A stretch of DNA of 64,000 nt, from assembly GCA_016025055.1 (NCBI GenBank), contig CP065590.1, positions 1,674,001 through 1,738,000 on the forward strand, in the 5' to 3' direction. Positions 1 through 9,739 of the stretch are shown here, one piece after another (the first letter of the stretch is position 1; each line of letters opens with the position of its first letter). The stretch comes from Chryseobacterium indologenes. GTDB lineage: Bacteria; Bacteroidota; Bacteroidia; Flavobacteriales; Weeksellaceae. The notes beneath the pieces were generated by a model, which was not told the DNA's origin, ran no database searches, and worked only from the letters and a program-made list of their open reading frames with translations. Made by a program: the position numbers and the translations under genes.

Positions 1-38
1 TCAAATGACATTTGAGTAGAAAATTAAAAAGTAAAACA

Positions 39-767
39 ATGGAAACAAAATTGGTAGTAAAAGATGAGTTTCTTTGGAACAGGATATTGGGATTTTCCTT
101 AGACGCTCCGGATGCAGACTTTCCGTTTTCGAAAAAGCTTGCAAAAGAAGAAAACTGGACTGCTGAATTTACAAAAACAGCAATTGAAGAATATAAAAAA
201 TTTGTTTATCTCTGCTGTATTCTTCCTCATGGCGCTTCACCGAGTAAAATTGTCGACAAGGTGTGGCATATGCATTTGATCTATACCCAAAATTATTGGG
301 AAGATTTTTGTCCTAATATTTTGAAAAGACCTCTTCATCATCACCCTTCAAAAGGCGGAAAATCAGAAAAAACAAAACATAGCAGTTGGTTCTCAGATAC
401 ATTGAAGAACTATCAGACTGTTTTTCAATCTGAAGCTCCACAGGAAATCTGGTTGCAACCGGAAAAATCCGGAACTACAAACAAATGGTGGAGAAAGCTG
501 GGGATTATTCCTTTATTTTCTGCACTTATGACATTGTCTTCCTGTCTGGGTGAGGTGTTAACGACCTTATTCGGGATTCTGGTTTCGATATTGGGAATCT
601 TTTTAATTGCAATCGTGATCTCTTTATTTCAGGCGGGTAACAGTGAGCATAATGATGATGAAAGTTCGGGAGGAGGATGCAGTGGAGGCGGAAGCAGCTG
701 CGGCGGAGGTGGCTGTGGAGGTGGCTGTGGAGGTGGTTGCGGAGGCTGTGGAGGTTGCGGAGGATAG
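39..767 (+). CDS. Glycine-rich domain protein with Gly/Cys tail
   Basis: Protein of 242 residues, function unknown. The N-terminal half is soluble and contains the WHMH segment (VDKVWHMHLIYTQNYW), typical of glycine-rich-domain (GRDP-like) proteins. A hydrophobic stretch of about 40 residues around positions 155-200 should form one or two membrane helices. The last 35 residues are almost only Gly, Cys and Ser in GGGC repeats. A TTG codon at 12 could lengthen the protein by nine residues; the ATG at 39 is preferred. It lies 22 bp upstream of a small membrane protein gene, so the two may be co-transcribed. The WHMH family match is recalled; any metal binding by the cysteine tail is inference. 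Confidence 0.75.
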   Translation: METKLVVKDEFLWNRILGFSLDAPDADFPFSKKLAKEENWTAEFTKTAIEEYKKFVYLCCILPHGASPSKIVDKVWHMHLIYTQNYWEDFCPNILKRPLHHHPSKGGKSEKTKHSSWFSDTLKNYQTVFQSEAPQEIWLQPEKSGTTNKWWRKLGIIPLFSALMTLSSCLGEVLTTLFGILVSILGIFLIAIVISLFQAGNSEHNDDESSGGGCSGGGSSCGGGGCGGGCGGGCGGCGGCGG

Positions 768-789
768 TGGAATATAAAATTTAAAAGCT

Positions 790-1140
790 ATGAAAAAGAT
801 AATCATTCATTCAATTCCGGTAGCGGTAAGCTGGGCATGGCTTTATGCCAACTATGCTACCTTAAATCCGATTGACATCCAAGGGCCGGTATTTTTAAAA
901 TTTTATATAATCCTGCTCCTGACATCTTATGTATCAGTTTTCATTTTAAAATCAGACAAAGAAACCGTTTCAAAAATAAGCCTTTCCTTTTTGATCCTGA
1001 TTTTTGCTTTGGGGGCTGTAAAGCTGATCAGAGGAATAATTTTAGAAAAGCCAGTCGGTTTTTTATTGATGATTTTATTTGTAGAAGCCATTATAGCTTC
1101 GGTAATTATGTCACATGATGTAAAGGATAAAATTAAGTAA
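790..1140 (+). CDS. Small hypothetical membrane protein
   Basis: A 116-residue, very hydrophobic protein with about four predicted membrane helices (roughly residues 7-25, 34-52, 62-80 and 88-108) separated by short charged loops. No family is recognised. It starts 22 bp after the glycine-rich protein gene and is probably in the same transcript. The start is the first ATG after that stop. No signal for a particular function is visible. Confidence 0.6.
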   Translation: MKKIIIHSIPVAVSWAWLYANYATLNPIDIQGPVFLKFYIILLLTSYVSVFILKSDKETVSKISLSFLILIFALGAVKLIRGIILEKPVGFLLMILFVEAIIASVIMSHDVKDKIK

Positions 1141-1240
1141 GATCTCCTATAAAATAAACCCGAAACAAAGTTGTTCCGGGCTATTTATTTGTATGATGGC
1201 AAAGGTGCAATCACCGATGACTTTACTTTTTGCAATATGT

Positions 1241-2428
1241 TTATGAAATCACTCCGCTTCCTATAAGTTCTTCATCAATATACCATGAAGCAAACTGGCC
1301 TTCAGCAATCGCAGACTGAGGTTCTTCAAACTCTACATAAAAAGCGTCTTCAAACTGGTAAAGCGTTGCCTTCTGTAATGGCTGTCTGTATCTGAATCTT
1401 GCCATTACTTCCATGGAGCCGCCATTTTCCAGTTTCATATCTTCACGTACCCAGTGCAACTCGCTGTTATCAATTTTTAAAGCTTTCTTATAAAGTCCGG
1501 GGAAATGACTTCCTTCTCCTACGAAAATAATATTGTTTTTCATATCCCTGGAGACAATAAAGCAGCTTTCTTTGTGTCCGCCTATTCCTAATCCTTTGCT
1601 TTGTCCGATCGTGAAATATTGGGCTCCCTGATGTTTGCCGATTACTTTTCCGTCTGTTTTTTTATAATCAATTTTTCTTGACAAAAACCTGAGCTCTTCT
1701 TCTTTTGATGAAAATGCAGGTACTTCTGTCGAAAATAGCGGTGAATCTTTAAAAATTTCTACAATTTCTCCCTCATTAGGTTTAAGCTGTTGCTGCAAAA
1801 ATTGGGGAAGACTTACTTTCCCGATAAAACACAATCCCTGAGAATCCTTTTTATCAGCCGTGACAAGCCCGATTTCTTTGGCGATTTCTCTTACCTGTGG
1901 TTTTGTAAGTTCTCCGATAGGAAATAATGCTTTTGACAACTGATCCTGGCTTAGCTGACAAAGGAAATAAGACTGGTCCTTATTGTTATCTTTTCCCGCA
2001 AGAAGATGGAAAATTTCCTTTCCGTTTTCATCAAAGGTTGAATGTACTCTGGCATAATGTCCGGTAGCTACCTTATCAGCACCAAGAGACATGGCCGTTT
2101 TCATAAAGACATCAAATTTTACTTCTCTGTTGCATAAAACATCTGGATTGGGAGTTCTTCCTTTTTCATATTCAGCAAACATATAATCTACGATACGCTC
2201 TTTATACAGTTCGCTCATATCGATTACCTGGAAAGGAATTCCAAGTTTTTGAGCGACCATAAGGGCGTCATTGCTGTCCTCAATCCATGGGCACTCATCT
2301 TCCAATGTTACGGAAGCATCGTTCCAGTTTCTCATAAATAAAGCCACTACCTCATGACCTTGTTGTTGGAGCAAATAAGCTGTAACACTAGAATCTACAC
2401 CTCCTGAGAGGCCTACTACTATTTTCAT
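1241..2428 (-). CDS. mnmA: tRNA-specific 2-thiouridylase MnmA
   Basis: MnmA thiolates the wobble uridine (U34) of tRNA-Lys, tRNA-Glu and tRNA-Gln in the cytoplasm, using ATP and a persulfide sulfur. The 395-residue protein has the PP-loop SGGVDSS near its start, a first catalytic cysteine in [11 protein letters not shown] and a second in SQGLCFIG, followed by the C-terminal beta-barrel region. Length matches flavobacterial MnmA. The reading frame is open for 20 more codons upstream, but family members begin at [10 protein letters not shown], so the ATG at 2428 is chosen. It stands alone between a membrane protein gene and a divergent barrel-protein gene. Confidence 0.96.
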   Translation of the reverse strand: MKIVVGLSGGVDSSVTAYLLQQQGHEVVALFMRNWNDASVTLEDECPWIEDSNDALMVAQKLGIPFQVIDMSELYKERIVDYMFAEYEKGRTPNPDVLCNREVKFDVFMKTAMSLGADKVATGHYARVHSTFDENGKEIFHLLAGKDNNKDQSYFLCQLSQDQLSKALFPIGELTKPQVREIAKEIGLVTADKKDSQGLCFIGKVSLPQFLQQQLKPNEGEIVEIFKDSPLFSTEVPAFSSKEEELRFLSRKIDYKKTDGKVIGKHQGAQYFTIGQSKGLGIGGHKESCFIVSRDMKNNIIFVGEGSHFPGLYKKALKIDNSELHWVREDMKLENGGSMEVMARFRYRQPLQKATLYQFEDAFYVEFEEPQSAIAEGQFASWYIDEELIGSGVIS

Positions 2429-2618
2429 TGTATTCAATTTTACGAAACTCTTAACGGGAGTTCTTAGTTTGATGCGGCAAAAATACAACTAAATAAATTC
2501 GTAAAAAAACCATAATTTTAAACATTGATAAAAACGATATTAATATGAATCGCCCCTATTTGCACCAAATATAGACTAAGGCGAAAGGATTTAACCTTTA
2601 AAAAAATAAAATATACCT

Positions 2619-3146
2619 ATGAAAAAGTTTATTATTCCCTTGATGTTGATGATTTCAGGATCCTTATTTTCACAGATTTCAGTGGGAGCACCCACCCAGG
2701 AAAACAACAGATGGACTTTCGGAGGAGGAATCGGTTTAGGATTTGGAAGCAACAGTTCTTTTTACCTTCAGGCATCCCCAAGAGTGGGCTACAGGCTTAC
2801 CAATGACCTGGAGGCTGGTGTTGTGGGAAGTGTTTCATGGCAAACTTCAGACTACTTTAGGTCCACGATGTTTGGAGTAGGACCTTTTGCCAACTACTAT
2901 ATTGGAAGGTCTTTTTATCTGGGAGCCAATTTTCAGCACTATTTTATCAATTACAGAGATAAATATTATGATTATAAGTATGATAGAGAAGAAAATGCCC
3001 TGTATCTTGGTGGCGGATATATGCAAAGGATAGGGAATAACTCCTTTATGCAGATCGGTTTAATGTACAATGTGCTTTACAAAGAAAGAACCAGCGTATT
3101 TTCAAGTGGCCTGATTCCAAATATTGGTTTTGTAGTTGGGCTTTAA
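2619..3146 (+). CDS. Outer-membrane beta-barrel protein
   Basis: A 175-residue exported protein. A Sec signal peptide (about residues 1-18, ending LFSQ) is followed by alternating hydrophobic/aromatic strands such as GGGIGLGFGSNSSFYLQASPRVGYRL, ending in a hydrophobic C-terminal strand (IGFVVGL), as in PorT/OmpW-like eight-stranded barrels of Bacteroidota. It probably sits in the outer membrane; the ligand or role is unknown. It is transcribed toward clpC, and a bidirectional terminator separates the two. Confidence 0.75.
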   Translation: MKKFIIPLMLMISGSLFSQISVGAPTQENNRWTFGGGIGLGFGSNSSFYLQASPRVGYRLTNDLEAGVVGSVSWQTSDYFRSTMFGVGPFANYYIGRSFYLGANFQHYFINYRDKYYDYKYDREENALYLGGGYMQRIGNNSFMQIGLMYNVLYKERTSVFSSGLIPNIGFVVGL

Positions 3147-3172
3147 CAAGAAAAAACAATGTGTCTACAAAC

Positions 3173-3205
3173 AAAAAAAGCACCGGAATTTCCGGTGCTT
3201 TTTTT
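3173..3205. terminator. Bidirectional intrinsic terminator
   Basis: Perfect GC-rich hairpin (GCACCGGAA / TTCCGGTGC) flanked by seven A on the left and seven T on the right. It lies between convergent genes, the barrel protein (+) and clpC (-), and can end both transcripts. Confidence 0.9.
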
Positions 3206-3218
3206 GTAAATTATTTAA

Positions 3219-5756
3219 TTATGATTGAGAGGATTTTTCAGCAGCGGTTTTTTTCGCTTTCTGTGCTTTTCCTACCAATCCGTCTTTAGCTTCATTAAGA
3301 TCAAGAACTACGGTTTCTCCTTCATTTAATTGTTTGTTTACCAGCATTTCTGCCAATAGATCTTCAATATATTTCTGGATAGCTCGTTTCAACGGTCTTG
3401 CTCCAAAATCTTTATCCCATCCTTTTTCAGAAATAAAATCTTTCGCCTCGTCGGTCAGTTCCACTTTATAGCCTAATTTTTCAAGTCTGCCATAGAGTTT
3501 GTTCAGTTCAATATCGATGATTTTCTTGATATCATCCTGTACAAGAGAGTTGAAGATCACAATATCATCAATTCTGTTAAGGAATTCCGGAGCAAATGCT
3601 TTTTTAAGAGCATTTTCGATTGTACTTCTCGCTCTTGAATCTGAAGTGGTCTTTTTCGCTGAAGTTCCAAAACCGACACCGTCTCCGAAATCTTTAAGAT
3701 CTCTTGTTCCGATGTTTGAAGTAAGGATAATAATCGTATTCCTAAAGTCGATTTTTCTACCCAAACTATCTGTAACGTGTCCTTCATCAAGGATCTGTAA
3801 CAGAATATTGAATACATCCGGGTGAGCTTTTTCAATCTCATCCAAAAGAACCACAGCATAAGGTTTTCTTCTTACCGCTTCAGTCAGCTGACCACCTTCT
3901 TCATACCCAACGTATCCCGGAGGCGCACCCACTAATCTTGAAACAGCGAATTTTTCCATGTATTCACTCATATCAATTCTGATAAGAGACTCATCAGATT
4001 CAAAAAGCTCTCTTGCCATTACTTTAGCAAGCTCCGTTTTACCAACTCCGGTTGTACCAAGGAAGATAAAAGTACCGATAGGACGGTTAGGGTCTTTCAG
4101 CCCGGCTCTGTTTCTCTGGATAGCTTTCACCACCTTTTTCACAGCGTCTTCCTGACCGATTACTTTTCCGTTCAGTTTTTCGTCCATCTGGGCCAGCTTA
4201 TCAAGCTCGTTCTTACCAACCTTCGTTACAGGAACTCCACTCATCATAGAAACGACTTCCGCTACATTTTCTTCTGTTACGGTTTCCTTTTTCTCTTTTA
4301 CATCTTTATCCCACTTTTCCTGGGCGGCATTCAGTTCCATTTGAAGACGTTCTTCTTCGTCTTTAAGCTTTCTTGCCTCAAGATAGTCCTGAGCTTTTAC
4401 AGCCTTTTGTTTCAGTTCTTTGATATCTTCAATTTTCTTTTCGAAATCAATGATTTCCGTAGGAACTTTCATGTTTTTAATGTAAACACGTGAGCCCGCC
4501 TCATCCATGGCATCAATGGCCTTGTCCGGTAAGAAACGGTCTGTAATATATCTTGATGTCAAATTGACACAGGCTGCAATAGCTTCCGGCGTATAAATGA
4601 CATTGTGATGCTCTTCATACTTATCTTTAATCTGGTTCAGGATCTGAATGGTTTCGTCAATAGAAGTCGGTTCCACCATTACTTTCTGGAATCTTCTTTC
4701 TAAAGCTCCGTCTTTTTCGATATACTGACGGTATTCATCCAGGGTAGTGGCTCCGATGCATTGAATTTCACCTCTTGCCAAAGCCGGCTTAAACATATTG
4801 GATGCATCCAGACTTCCTGTAGAACTTCCCGCACCGACAATGGTGTGAAGCTCATCGATGAATAGAATGACATCTCTGTTTTTCTCCAGCTCGGTCATGA
4901 TGGCCTTCATTCTTTCTTCAAACTGACCACGATATTTTGTTCCTGCTACTAAACTGGCAAGATCCAAAGTGATCACACGCTTTCCGTAAAGGACTCTTGA
5001 TACTTTTTTCTGCTGAATTCTTAAAGCCAGCCCTTCTGCAATCGCAGATTTACCAACTCCCGGTTCTCCGATAAGAAGAGGGTTGTTTTTCTTTCTACGT
5101 GATAAGATCTGAGATACTCTCTCAATTTCCTTTTCACGCCCGATGACAGGATCCAGTTTTCCATCCCTTGCCAGAGACGTTAAATCTCTACCAAAGTTGT
5201 CCAACGTCGGGGTCTTGCTTTTTGCTGAGCCTAAGTTTCCTGTAGGCTTTCTCATTTGCTCTAATTCCTCTCTTTCATCATCATCATCATAAGCACTCAT
5301 CTGTGGTGACTGCCCGGAATTTTTAAGCATTGTCTGGTACTCTCTTGAAACTCCTTCGTAGTCGATGTCGTAAGCTCCCAGAATATTTGAAGTAGGGTCC
5401 TCATATTTATAAAGAATACCTAAAAGCAGGTGAACGGTATTAATTTCATTGCTTTTATATTGTCGGCATTCTAACTCCGCACGTTTAATGGCATGATCAG
5501 CCATTTTGGTGAAAGAAATATTGGTAACCTCCTCAGAAATAGGATTTAGACTTGCTGTATTTAGAGTTTCAATTTTTCTTCTGATTTGTGTTAAATCCGC
5601 ATTAAGGTTTTGAAGGATTTCTTTTGCAGAGTTTTCCGTTTTTATAATACCTAAAAGTAGATGTTCTGTATTAAGAAATTCACTTTTCAGCCTTTTAGCT
5701 TCGCTTTTGCTTTGTTTGAACACCTGGCTCAAACCTTGTGAAAACTTATAATCCAT
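3219..5756 (-). CDS. clpC: ATP-dependent Clp protease ATP-binding subunit ClpC
   Basis: An 845-residue Hsp100/Clp AAA+ unfoldase that feeds substrates to ClpP or remodels proteins in the cytoplasm. Visible parts: two N-terminal Clp-N repeats (about 1-145); a first ATPase with Walker A GEPGVGKS and Walker B VILFIDE; a short UVR-like coiled middle segment (EDIKELKQKAVKAQDYLEARKL) typical of ClpC rather than the long ClpB middle domain; a second ATPase with GTTGVGKT and VVLLDEIEKAHPD; and the C-terminal small domain. The ATG at 5756 (MDYKFS) gives the usual N terminus. Monocistronic. ClpA/ClpB are excluded by the middle region. Confidence 0.95.
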   Translation of the reverse strand: MDYKFSQGLSQVFKQSKSEAKRLKSEFLNTEHLLLGIIKTENSAKEILQNLNADLTQIRRKIETLNTASLNPISEEVTNISFTKMADHAIKRAELECRQYKSNEINTVHLLLGILYKYEDPTSNILGAYDIDYEGVSREYQTMLKNSGQSPQMSAYDDDDEREELEQMRKPTGNLGSAKSKTPTLDNFGRDLTSLARDGKLDPVIGREKEIERVSQILSRRKKNNPLLIGEPGVGKSAIAEGLALRIQQKKVSRVLYGKRVITLDLASLVAGTKYRGQFEERMKAIMTELEKNRDVILFIDELHTIVGAGSSTGSLDASNMFKPALARGEIQCIGATTLDEYRQYIEKDGALERRFQKVMVEPTSIDETIQILNQIKDKYEEHHNVIYTPEAIAACVNLTSRYITDRFLPDKAIDAMDEAGSRVYIKNMKVPTEIIDFEKKIEDIKELKQKAVKAQDYLEARKLKDEEERLQMELNAAQEKWDKDVKEKKETVTEENVAEVVSMMSGVPVTKVGKNELDKLAQMDEKLNGKVIGQEDAVKKVVKAIQRNRAGLKDPNRPIGTFIFLGTTGVGKTELAKVMARELFESDESLIRIDMSEYMEKFAVSRLVGAPPGYVGYEEGGQLTEAVRRKPYAVVLLDEIEKAHPDVFNILLQILDEGHVTDSLGRKIDFRNTIIILTSNIGTRDLKDFGDGVGFGTSAKKTTSDSRARSTIENALKKAFAPEFLNRIDDIVIFNSLVQDDIKKIIDIELNKLYGRLEKLGYKVELTDEAKDFISEKGWDKDFGARPLKRAIQKYIEDLLAEMLVNKQLNEGETVVLDLNEAKDGLVGKAQKAKKTAAEKSSQS

Positions 5757-5908
5757 AATATATCTCATTAGAATAATGGCAACGTTGCCAATTATTCATT
5801 ATCTAAATTACAAATATTTTACCAAAAATCAATTAATGACTTTATGGCAGTAAAAAATTTTATTATCTTCTTGAAAATGATTAAGTTTGTTACCATTAAA
5901 AATTCTTC

Positions 5909-6136
5909 ATGAGCCCTGAAATTACTACTTACATCGGATATTCTGCCTCAGTTTTTATCGTATTGAGTTTCATACTGAAAGATGTAAGAAAAATCAGAAT
6001 TGTCAACATGATTGGCTGTATTTGTTTTGTCATTTATGGTTTCTTTAGCGGACCGCTCTGGCCGGTTATTATTCCAAACGGGATGATCTGTTTCATCCAG
6101 ATCTACCATTTAATAGTAGGGAAGAGAGGTTCATGA
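5909..6136 (+). CDS. YgjV-like small inner-membrane protein
   Basis: A 75-residue integral membrane protein with three hydrophobic segments. The pattern GYSASVFIVLSFILKDVRKIRIVN followed by GCICFVIYGF resembles the YgjV/SemiSWEET-like small membrane proteins of Bacteroidota, some of which are mislabelled as uroporphyrinogen decarboxylase. Its stop overlaps the start of the next gene (ATGA), implying translational coupling to the GT4 glycosyltransferase. The substrate, if it transports one, is unknown. Confidence 0.7.
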   Translation: MSPEITTYIGYSASVFIVLSFILKDVRKIRIVNMIGCICFVIYGFFSGPLWPVIIPNGMICFIQIYHLIVGKRGS

Positions 6137-7230
6137 GGAAAAAAATAATTACTTCAGCATTTAGTAATCTGTATACCGACCAGCGGATAGAAAAGGTATG
6201 CAAAACCCTTCATGACAATGGGTATTCAGTAGAATTGATAGGAAATGACTGGGGAGGATGTGAAAAAATGGAGCGTCCTTATTCCTTTTCCAGAATACAC
6301 CTGAAGTCTGCGAGCTTAAAGACAGCTTATTTTGAATTCAACTGGAAGCTCTATCATGAGCTGAAGAAAAAAGCTGACAAAAACACTATACTTCATGCCA
6401 ATGATATTGATGCTCTTCTGCCAAATTATCTCATTGCCCAAAAACTGAATATTCCATTGGTTTTCGACAGTCATGAAATTTTCACGGAAATGCCTGCTAT
6501 CCAAAACCGGCTTTCACAGAAGTTCTGGCGGATGATAGAAGTGAACCTTGTTCCGAAAATTGAATTCATGATGACCGAAAGTGAAAGCTATGCAGAGTGG
6601 TTTCATGAAAAATATAAGGTAAACCCGGTTGTCGTAAGGAATATTCCGAGAAAACTGCCTTCGGTGAATGATATTCCACTTAACAATCCTAAAATTATTT
6701 TATATCAGGGGGTTATTAATCAATCTCGGGGCATAGAAAAGGTCATTAGGACCATGCATGATATTGAAGGAGCAATATTGAAAATTGCAGGTGACGGACC
6801 AAAGAAAAGAGCCTATGAAGAGCTTGTTGCTAAAGAAAACCTGCAGGATAAAGTTATTTTCTTAGGTAAGCTGAAGCCGGAAAACCTCAGGGAAGTAACG
6901 AAAACAGCAGATCTCGGATTCAGTCTCGAAGAAAATAATGGCGTCAGTTATTATTATTCCCTTCCTAATAAGGTCTGTGATTATATTCAGTCCAGAGTAC
7001 CTTTGGTGATGATAAATTTTCCCGAAATGCAGCGCATCAAAAAACAATTTGATGTAGGTGAAATGATTACAGATCACCAACCTGAAACAATCGGCAAAGC
7101 GATCCGTAAAATGCTTGAAAAAGGGCGTTTACATTATAAGGCAGAGCTGGATAAGGCCGCAGATGTATTCTGCTGGGAGAATGAAGAATTGAAGATCCTC
7201 CGACTTTTTGAAAAAGCTTCCCGTAAATAG
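6133..7230 (+). CDS. Glycosyltransferase family 4 protein
   Basis: A 365-residue GT-B-fold enzyme that should transfer a sugar from a nucleotide donor to an envelope polysaccharide or lipid acceptor at the cytoplasmic side. The C-terminal half shows GT4 features: YQGVINQSRGIEKVI, then IAGDGPKK and VIFLGKL, and an E-x7-E-like segment (SLEENNGVSYYYSLPNKVCDY). The N-terminal half carries HANDIDALL and DSHEIF. It overlaps the preceding small membrane gene by four bases. With the GT9 and GT2 genes downstream it suggests a surface-glycan gene group. Donor and acceptor are unknown. Confidence 0.85.
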   Translation: MRKKIITSAFSNLYTDQRIEKVCKTLHDNGYSVELIGNDWGGCEKMERPYSFSRIHLKSASLKTAYFEFNWKLYHELKKKADKNTILHANDIDALLPNYLIAQKLNIPLVFDSHEIFTEMPAIQNRLSQKFWRMIEVNLVPKIEFMMTESESYAEWFHEKYKVNPVVVRNIPRKLPSVNDIPLNNPKIILYQGVINQSRGIEKVIRTMHDIEGAILKIAGDGPKKRAYEELVAKENLQDKVIFLGKLKPENLREVTKTADLGFSLEENNGVSYYYSLPNKVCDYIQSRVPLVMINFPEMQRIKKQFDVGEMITDHQPETIGKAIRKMLEKGRLHYKAELDKAADVFCWENEELKILRLFEKASRK

Positions 7231-7246
7231 TCTTTACAAAATTGGT

Positions 7247-7254
7247 TATCTTTG
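7247..7254 (+). promoter_or_regulatory. Candidate -7 element upstream of sufE
   Basis: TATCTTTG matches the Bacteroidota -7 consensus TAnnTTTG and lies 22 bp before the sufE ATG. No clear -33 TTTG is present at the usual spacing, so this is only a candidate. Confidence 0.35.
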
Positions 7255-7275
7255 CATAAAGAAATTTGATTAAAG

Positions 7276-7695
7276 ATGACCATTAAAGAAAAACAACAGG
7301 AAATAATTGACGAATTTGCATTTCTGGACGATTGGGAGCAGAAATATGAATACATTATTGATCTTGGAAAAGAGCTGAAAGGACTGCCGGAAGACAAGAA
7401 AACTGAAGAAAATCTCATTAAAGGTTGTCAAAGCAAGGTTTGGATTGATGCTGAATTTAAAGAAGGAAAACTTTTTTTTAACGCAGATTCTGACGGGATC
7501 TTACCAAAAGGAATTGTTTCACTCCTTGTAAGTATCTACAGCGGACATTCCACCCAGGAAATTTTAGATTCTGATTTTGATTTTATCGCTGAAATCGGAT
7601 TACAGGAGTTTCTTTCACCATCCAGAGCCAATGGACTGATGGCTATGACCAAGCAAATTAAATTTTACGCAGTTGCTTATCAATTGAAATCATAA
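7276..7695 (+). CDS. sufE: Cysteine desulfuration protein SufE
   Basis: SufE accepts persulfide sulfur from the desulfurase SufS for Fe-S cluster assembly in the cytoplasm. The 139-residue protein has the family pattern: an N-terminal helix (DEFAFLDDWEQKYEYIIDLG), then ENLIKGCQSKVWI, whose cysteine (about residue 55) is the sulfur acceptor, and the FLSPSRANGL segment at the C terminus. Length is normal. It sits inside the glycosyltransferase group, three bases before the GT9 gene, probably by operon sharing rather than function. Confidence 0.93.
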   Translation: MTIKEKQQEIIDEFAFLDDWEQKYEYIIDLGKELKGLPEDKKTEENLIKGCQSKVWIDAEFKEGKLFFNADSDGILPKGIVSLLVSIYSGHSTQEILDSDFDFIAEIGLQEFLSPSRANGLMAMTKQIKFYAVAYQLKS

Positions 7696-7698
7696 GCC

Positions 7699-8663
7699 GT
7701 GACCAGAATTTTAGCATATCGTTTTTCTGCATTCGGAGATGTTGCGATGACAGTGCCTGTTTTCAGAGAATTTCTGGAACAGAATCCTGGTGTGGAAATT
7801 ATTATGGTTTCCAGAAAAATTTTGAAGCCTTATTTGAAGGGGTTCCGAATCTTATTTTTAAGGGAATCGATGTTGATAATTATAAGGGCATTTTTGGATT
7901 AAGAAGGTTAAGTAATGAATTAATTAAAGAGTTTAATCCTGATTTTATCGCCAATCTTCACGATGTTATCCGAACAAAGATTATTGATAAGTTTTATAGA
8001 AGAAAAGGGCTGAATGTCTTTAAAATCAATAAAGGTAAAGAAGAAAAAGATCATCTGACCGATGTCTGGAATCTGAACAAAGTCCCACTGAAAAGAACTG
8101 TTGAACGCTACGCAGATGTCTTCAGGGAAATGGGATTTAAGGTAGAGCTCTCTCATCAGCTTAGGCCTGTCTCGGAAAATAAATCAGGAATAGGTTTTGC
8201 TCCTTTTGCCCAGCATAAAGGAAAAATGCTTCCGTTAGAAAAGTCATTCGAACTGGCCCGGATTCTGGCAAAAAAACATACTGTCTATTTTTTTGGAGGT
8301 GGCAAAAAAGAAACTGAAACACTGGAAGAGTGGGAAAATAAAATTCCCAATACTAAAAGCCTTTCCGGAAAGCTGAAACTTACAGAAGAACTTATTAAAA
8401 TTTCAGAGCTGGAAGTCATGATTTCAATGGATTCTGCCAATATGCACCTTGCAAGCCTTGTGGGAACCAGATGCGTTTCTGTATGGGCGGCAACGCATCC
8501 TTATGCAGGGTTTCTCGGATTCGGACAGAGTGAGCAGGATGTTGTGCAGGTGAAGGACCTGACGTGCAGGCCATGCTCCGTTTTCGGTGATAAAGAATGT
8601 TATAGAGGAGACTGGGCGTGTCTTGAAGAGTTTAATATTCAAAAGATCATTGAGAAAATCTGA
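7699..8663 (+). pseudogene. Glycosyltransferase family 9, frameshifted
   Basis: ADP-heptose:LPS heptosyltransferase-like (GT9) gene of about 321 residues, read from a GTG start (VTRILAYRFSAFGDVAMT, the family N terminus). The frame breaks at the A5T4 run at 7816-7824 and stops early at 7902; adding one base there continues as NFEALFEGVPNLIF and joins the frame that holds the C-terminal domain (MISMDSANMHLASLVGTRCVSVWAATHP, the GT9 nucleotide-binding signature) to 8663. Both halves are intact and coherent. A sequencing error in a homopolymer is more likely than true decay. The product would add a heptose-like sugar to LPS or a related glycan. Confidence 0.85.
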
Positions 8664-8667
8664 TACA

Positions 8668-9570
8668 ATGAAACTTTCAATCTGTATTCCCGTCTATAAT
8701 TTTGATGTCCGCGGATTGGTTTTCGATTTAAAAAGAGAAATTGAAAATCATCGTATGAATGCCGAAATTATTTTGATTGATGATGCTTCAAAAGAAAGTT
8801 TCAATACTCTTAACCGGGAAATTAAAGATAAGGTTTCCCGTTTTGTATTTCTGAGCGAAAACCTGGGCCGGTCCCGCATTCGAAATCTCTTTTTAGATTT
8901 TTCCACAGGAGAATATCTGTTGTTCCTGGATTGTGACGGAAAGATTATACAGGATGATTTTGTGCAAAAATATATTCAGTTTATAGAGGAAAATCCTGCC
9001 ACTACAGTTATTTACGGAGGAAGGGAAGTTCCTGAAGAGCGTCCGGATCCTGATCATTACCTGAGATGGAAGTTTGCGGTTGAAAGAGAAAACCTGCCTG
9101 TAGAATTTCGTAAAAAAAAGCCTTACTTAAGCTTTCAGACAAATAATTTTATCATCCGGAAGGAAGTACTGGTAAAGGTAAACTTTAATCCGGATTATAA
9201 GAAGTATGGATATGAAGACCTTCTTTTTGCCATGGATTTGAAGTCTGAAAACATACGGATCGACCATATTTACAATCCCATTCTTAATAACGACCTGGAA
9301 AATAATCTTGTGTACCTTGGTAAAGTAGAAGAGTCCGTAGAAAGTCTTTCGGCCATGCTCAAGCATGAAGGTCTTGATTCAAAATTGTCGGAAGTAAAGC
9401 TGGTTAAAATGTACCATAAAATTAACAGAAGCTTCCTTAATTCTGTTTTTTTGCTTTTGTTTAAAGCAGGAGAGGATCGCGCTAAGAAAAAGCTTTTAAA
9501 TGGCAATATAAACCTTCGTTATCTGGATTTTTATAAGCTGGGTTTGCTGTTTCGAAAAATGAAGTCGTAA
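8668..9570 (+). CDS. Glycosyltransferase family 2 protein
   Basis: A 300-residue GT-A enzyme. The N terminus KLSICIPVYNFD is the nucleotide-sugar binding strand; IILIDDASKES and LFLDCDGKI give the two acidic motifs that hold donor and metal; GYEDLLFAMDL is the typical ED catalytic segment. The ATG at 8668 is preferred to one 81 bp upstream because it starts exactly at the family N terminus and lies 4 bp after the GT9 stop. Last gene of the glycosyltransferase group, with a terminator 30 bp downstream. The acceptor is unknown. Confidence 0.9.
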   Translation: MKLSICIPVYNFDVRGLVFDLKREIENHRMNAEIILIDDASKESFNTLNREIKDKVSRFVFLSENLGRSRIRNLFLDFSTGEYLLFLDCDGKIIQDDFVQKYIQFIEENPATTVIYGGREVPEERPDPDHYLRWKFAVERENLPVEFRKKKPYLSFQTNNFIIRKEVLVKVNFNPDYKKYGYEDLLFAMDLKSENIRIDHIYNPILNNDLENNLVYLGKVEESVESLSAMLKHEGLDSKLSEVKLVKMYHKINRSFLNSVFLLLFKAGEDRAKKKLLNGNINLRYLDFYKLGLLFRKMKS

Positions 9571-9600
9571 TTTTAAAAAAATATAAAGGATGTAAATAAA

Positions 9601-9630
9601 AAAATCTCCCAGAAATCTGAGAGATTTTTT
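9601..9630 (+). terminator. Intrinsic terminator of the glycosyltransferase group
   Basis: Hairpin AAAATCTC ... GAGATTTT followed by a T run, about 30 bp after the GT2 stop and just before the opposite-strand tRNA gene. Confidence 0.7.
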
Positions 9631-9631
9631 G

Positions 9632-9706
9632 TGGGTCCTGAGGGATTCGAACCCCCGACCCTCTGGGTGTAAACCAGATGCTCTGAACCAACTGAGCTAA
9701 GAACCC
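9632..9706 (-). tRNA. tRNA-Val (anticodon UAC)
   Basis: Seventy-five bases folding as a full cloverleaf on the minus strand. Acceptor arms GGGTTCT/AGGACCC pair with one G-T; the anticodon stem TCTGG/CCAGA encloses loop TTTACAC, anticodon TAC; the T loop is GGTTCGAATCC-like. The discriminator base is A and CCA is not encoded, as is common in Bacteroidota. A second identical copy lies 33 bp upstream in transcription. Confidence 0.96.
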
Positions 9707-9739
9707 GAATTTTTTTGAAAGGTTTCGTTTCCTTTTCTG

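Noticed and set aside
3557..3859. 100-residue frame inside clpC on the same strand
   Set aside because: It lies in another frame of a well-conserved gene and shows no family.
7276..8663. Functional link of sufE to the glycosyltransferases
   Set aside because: Adjacency only; sufE has a clear Fe-S role and similar mixed operons are common.
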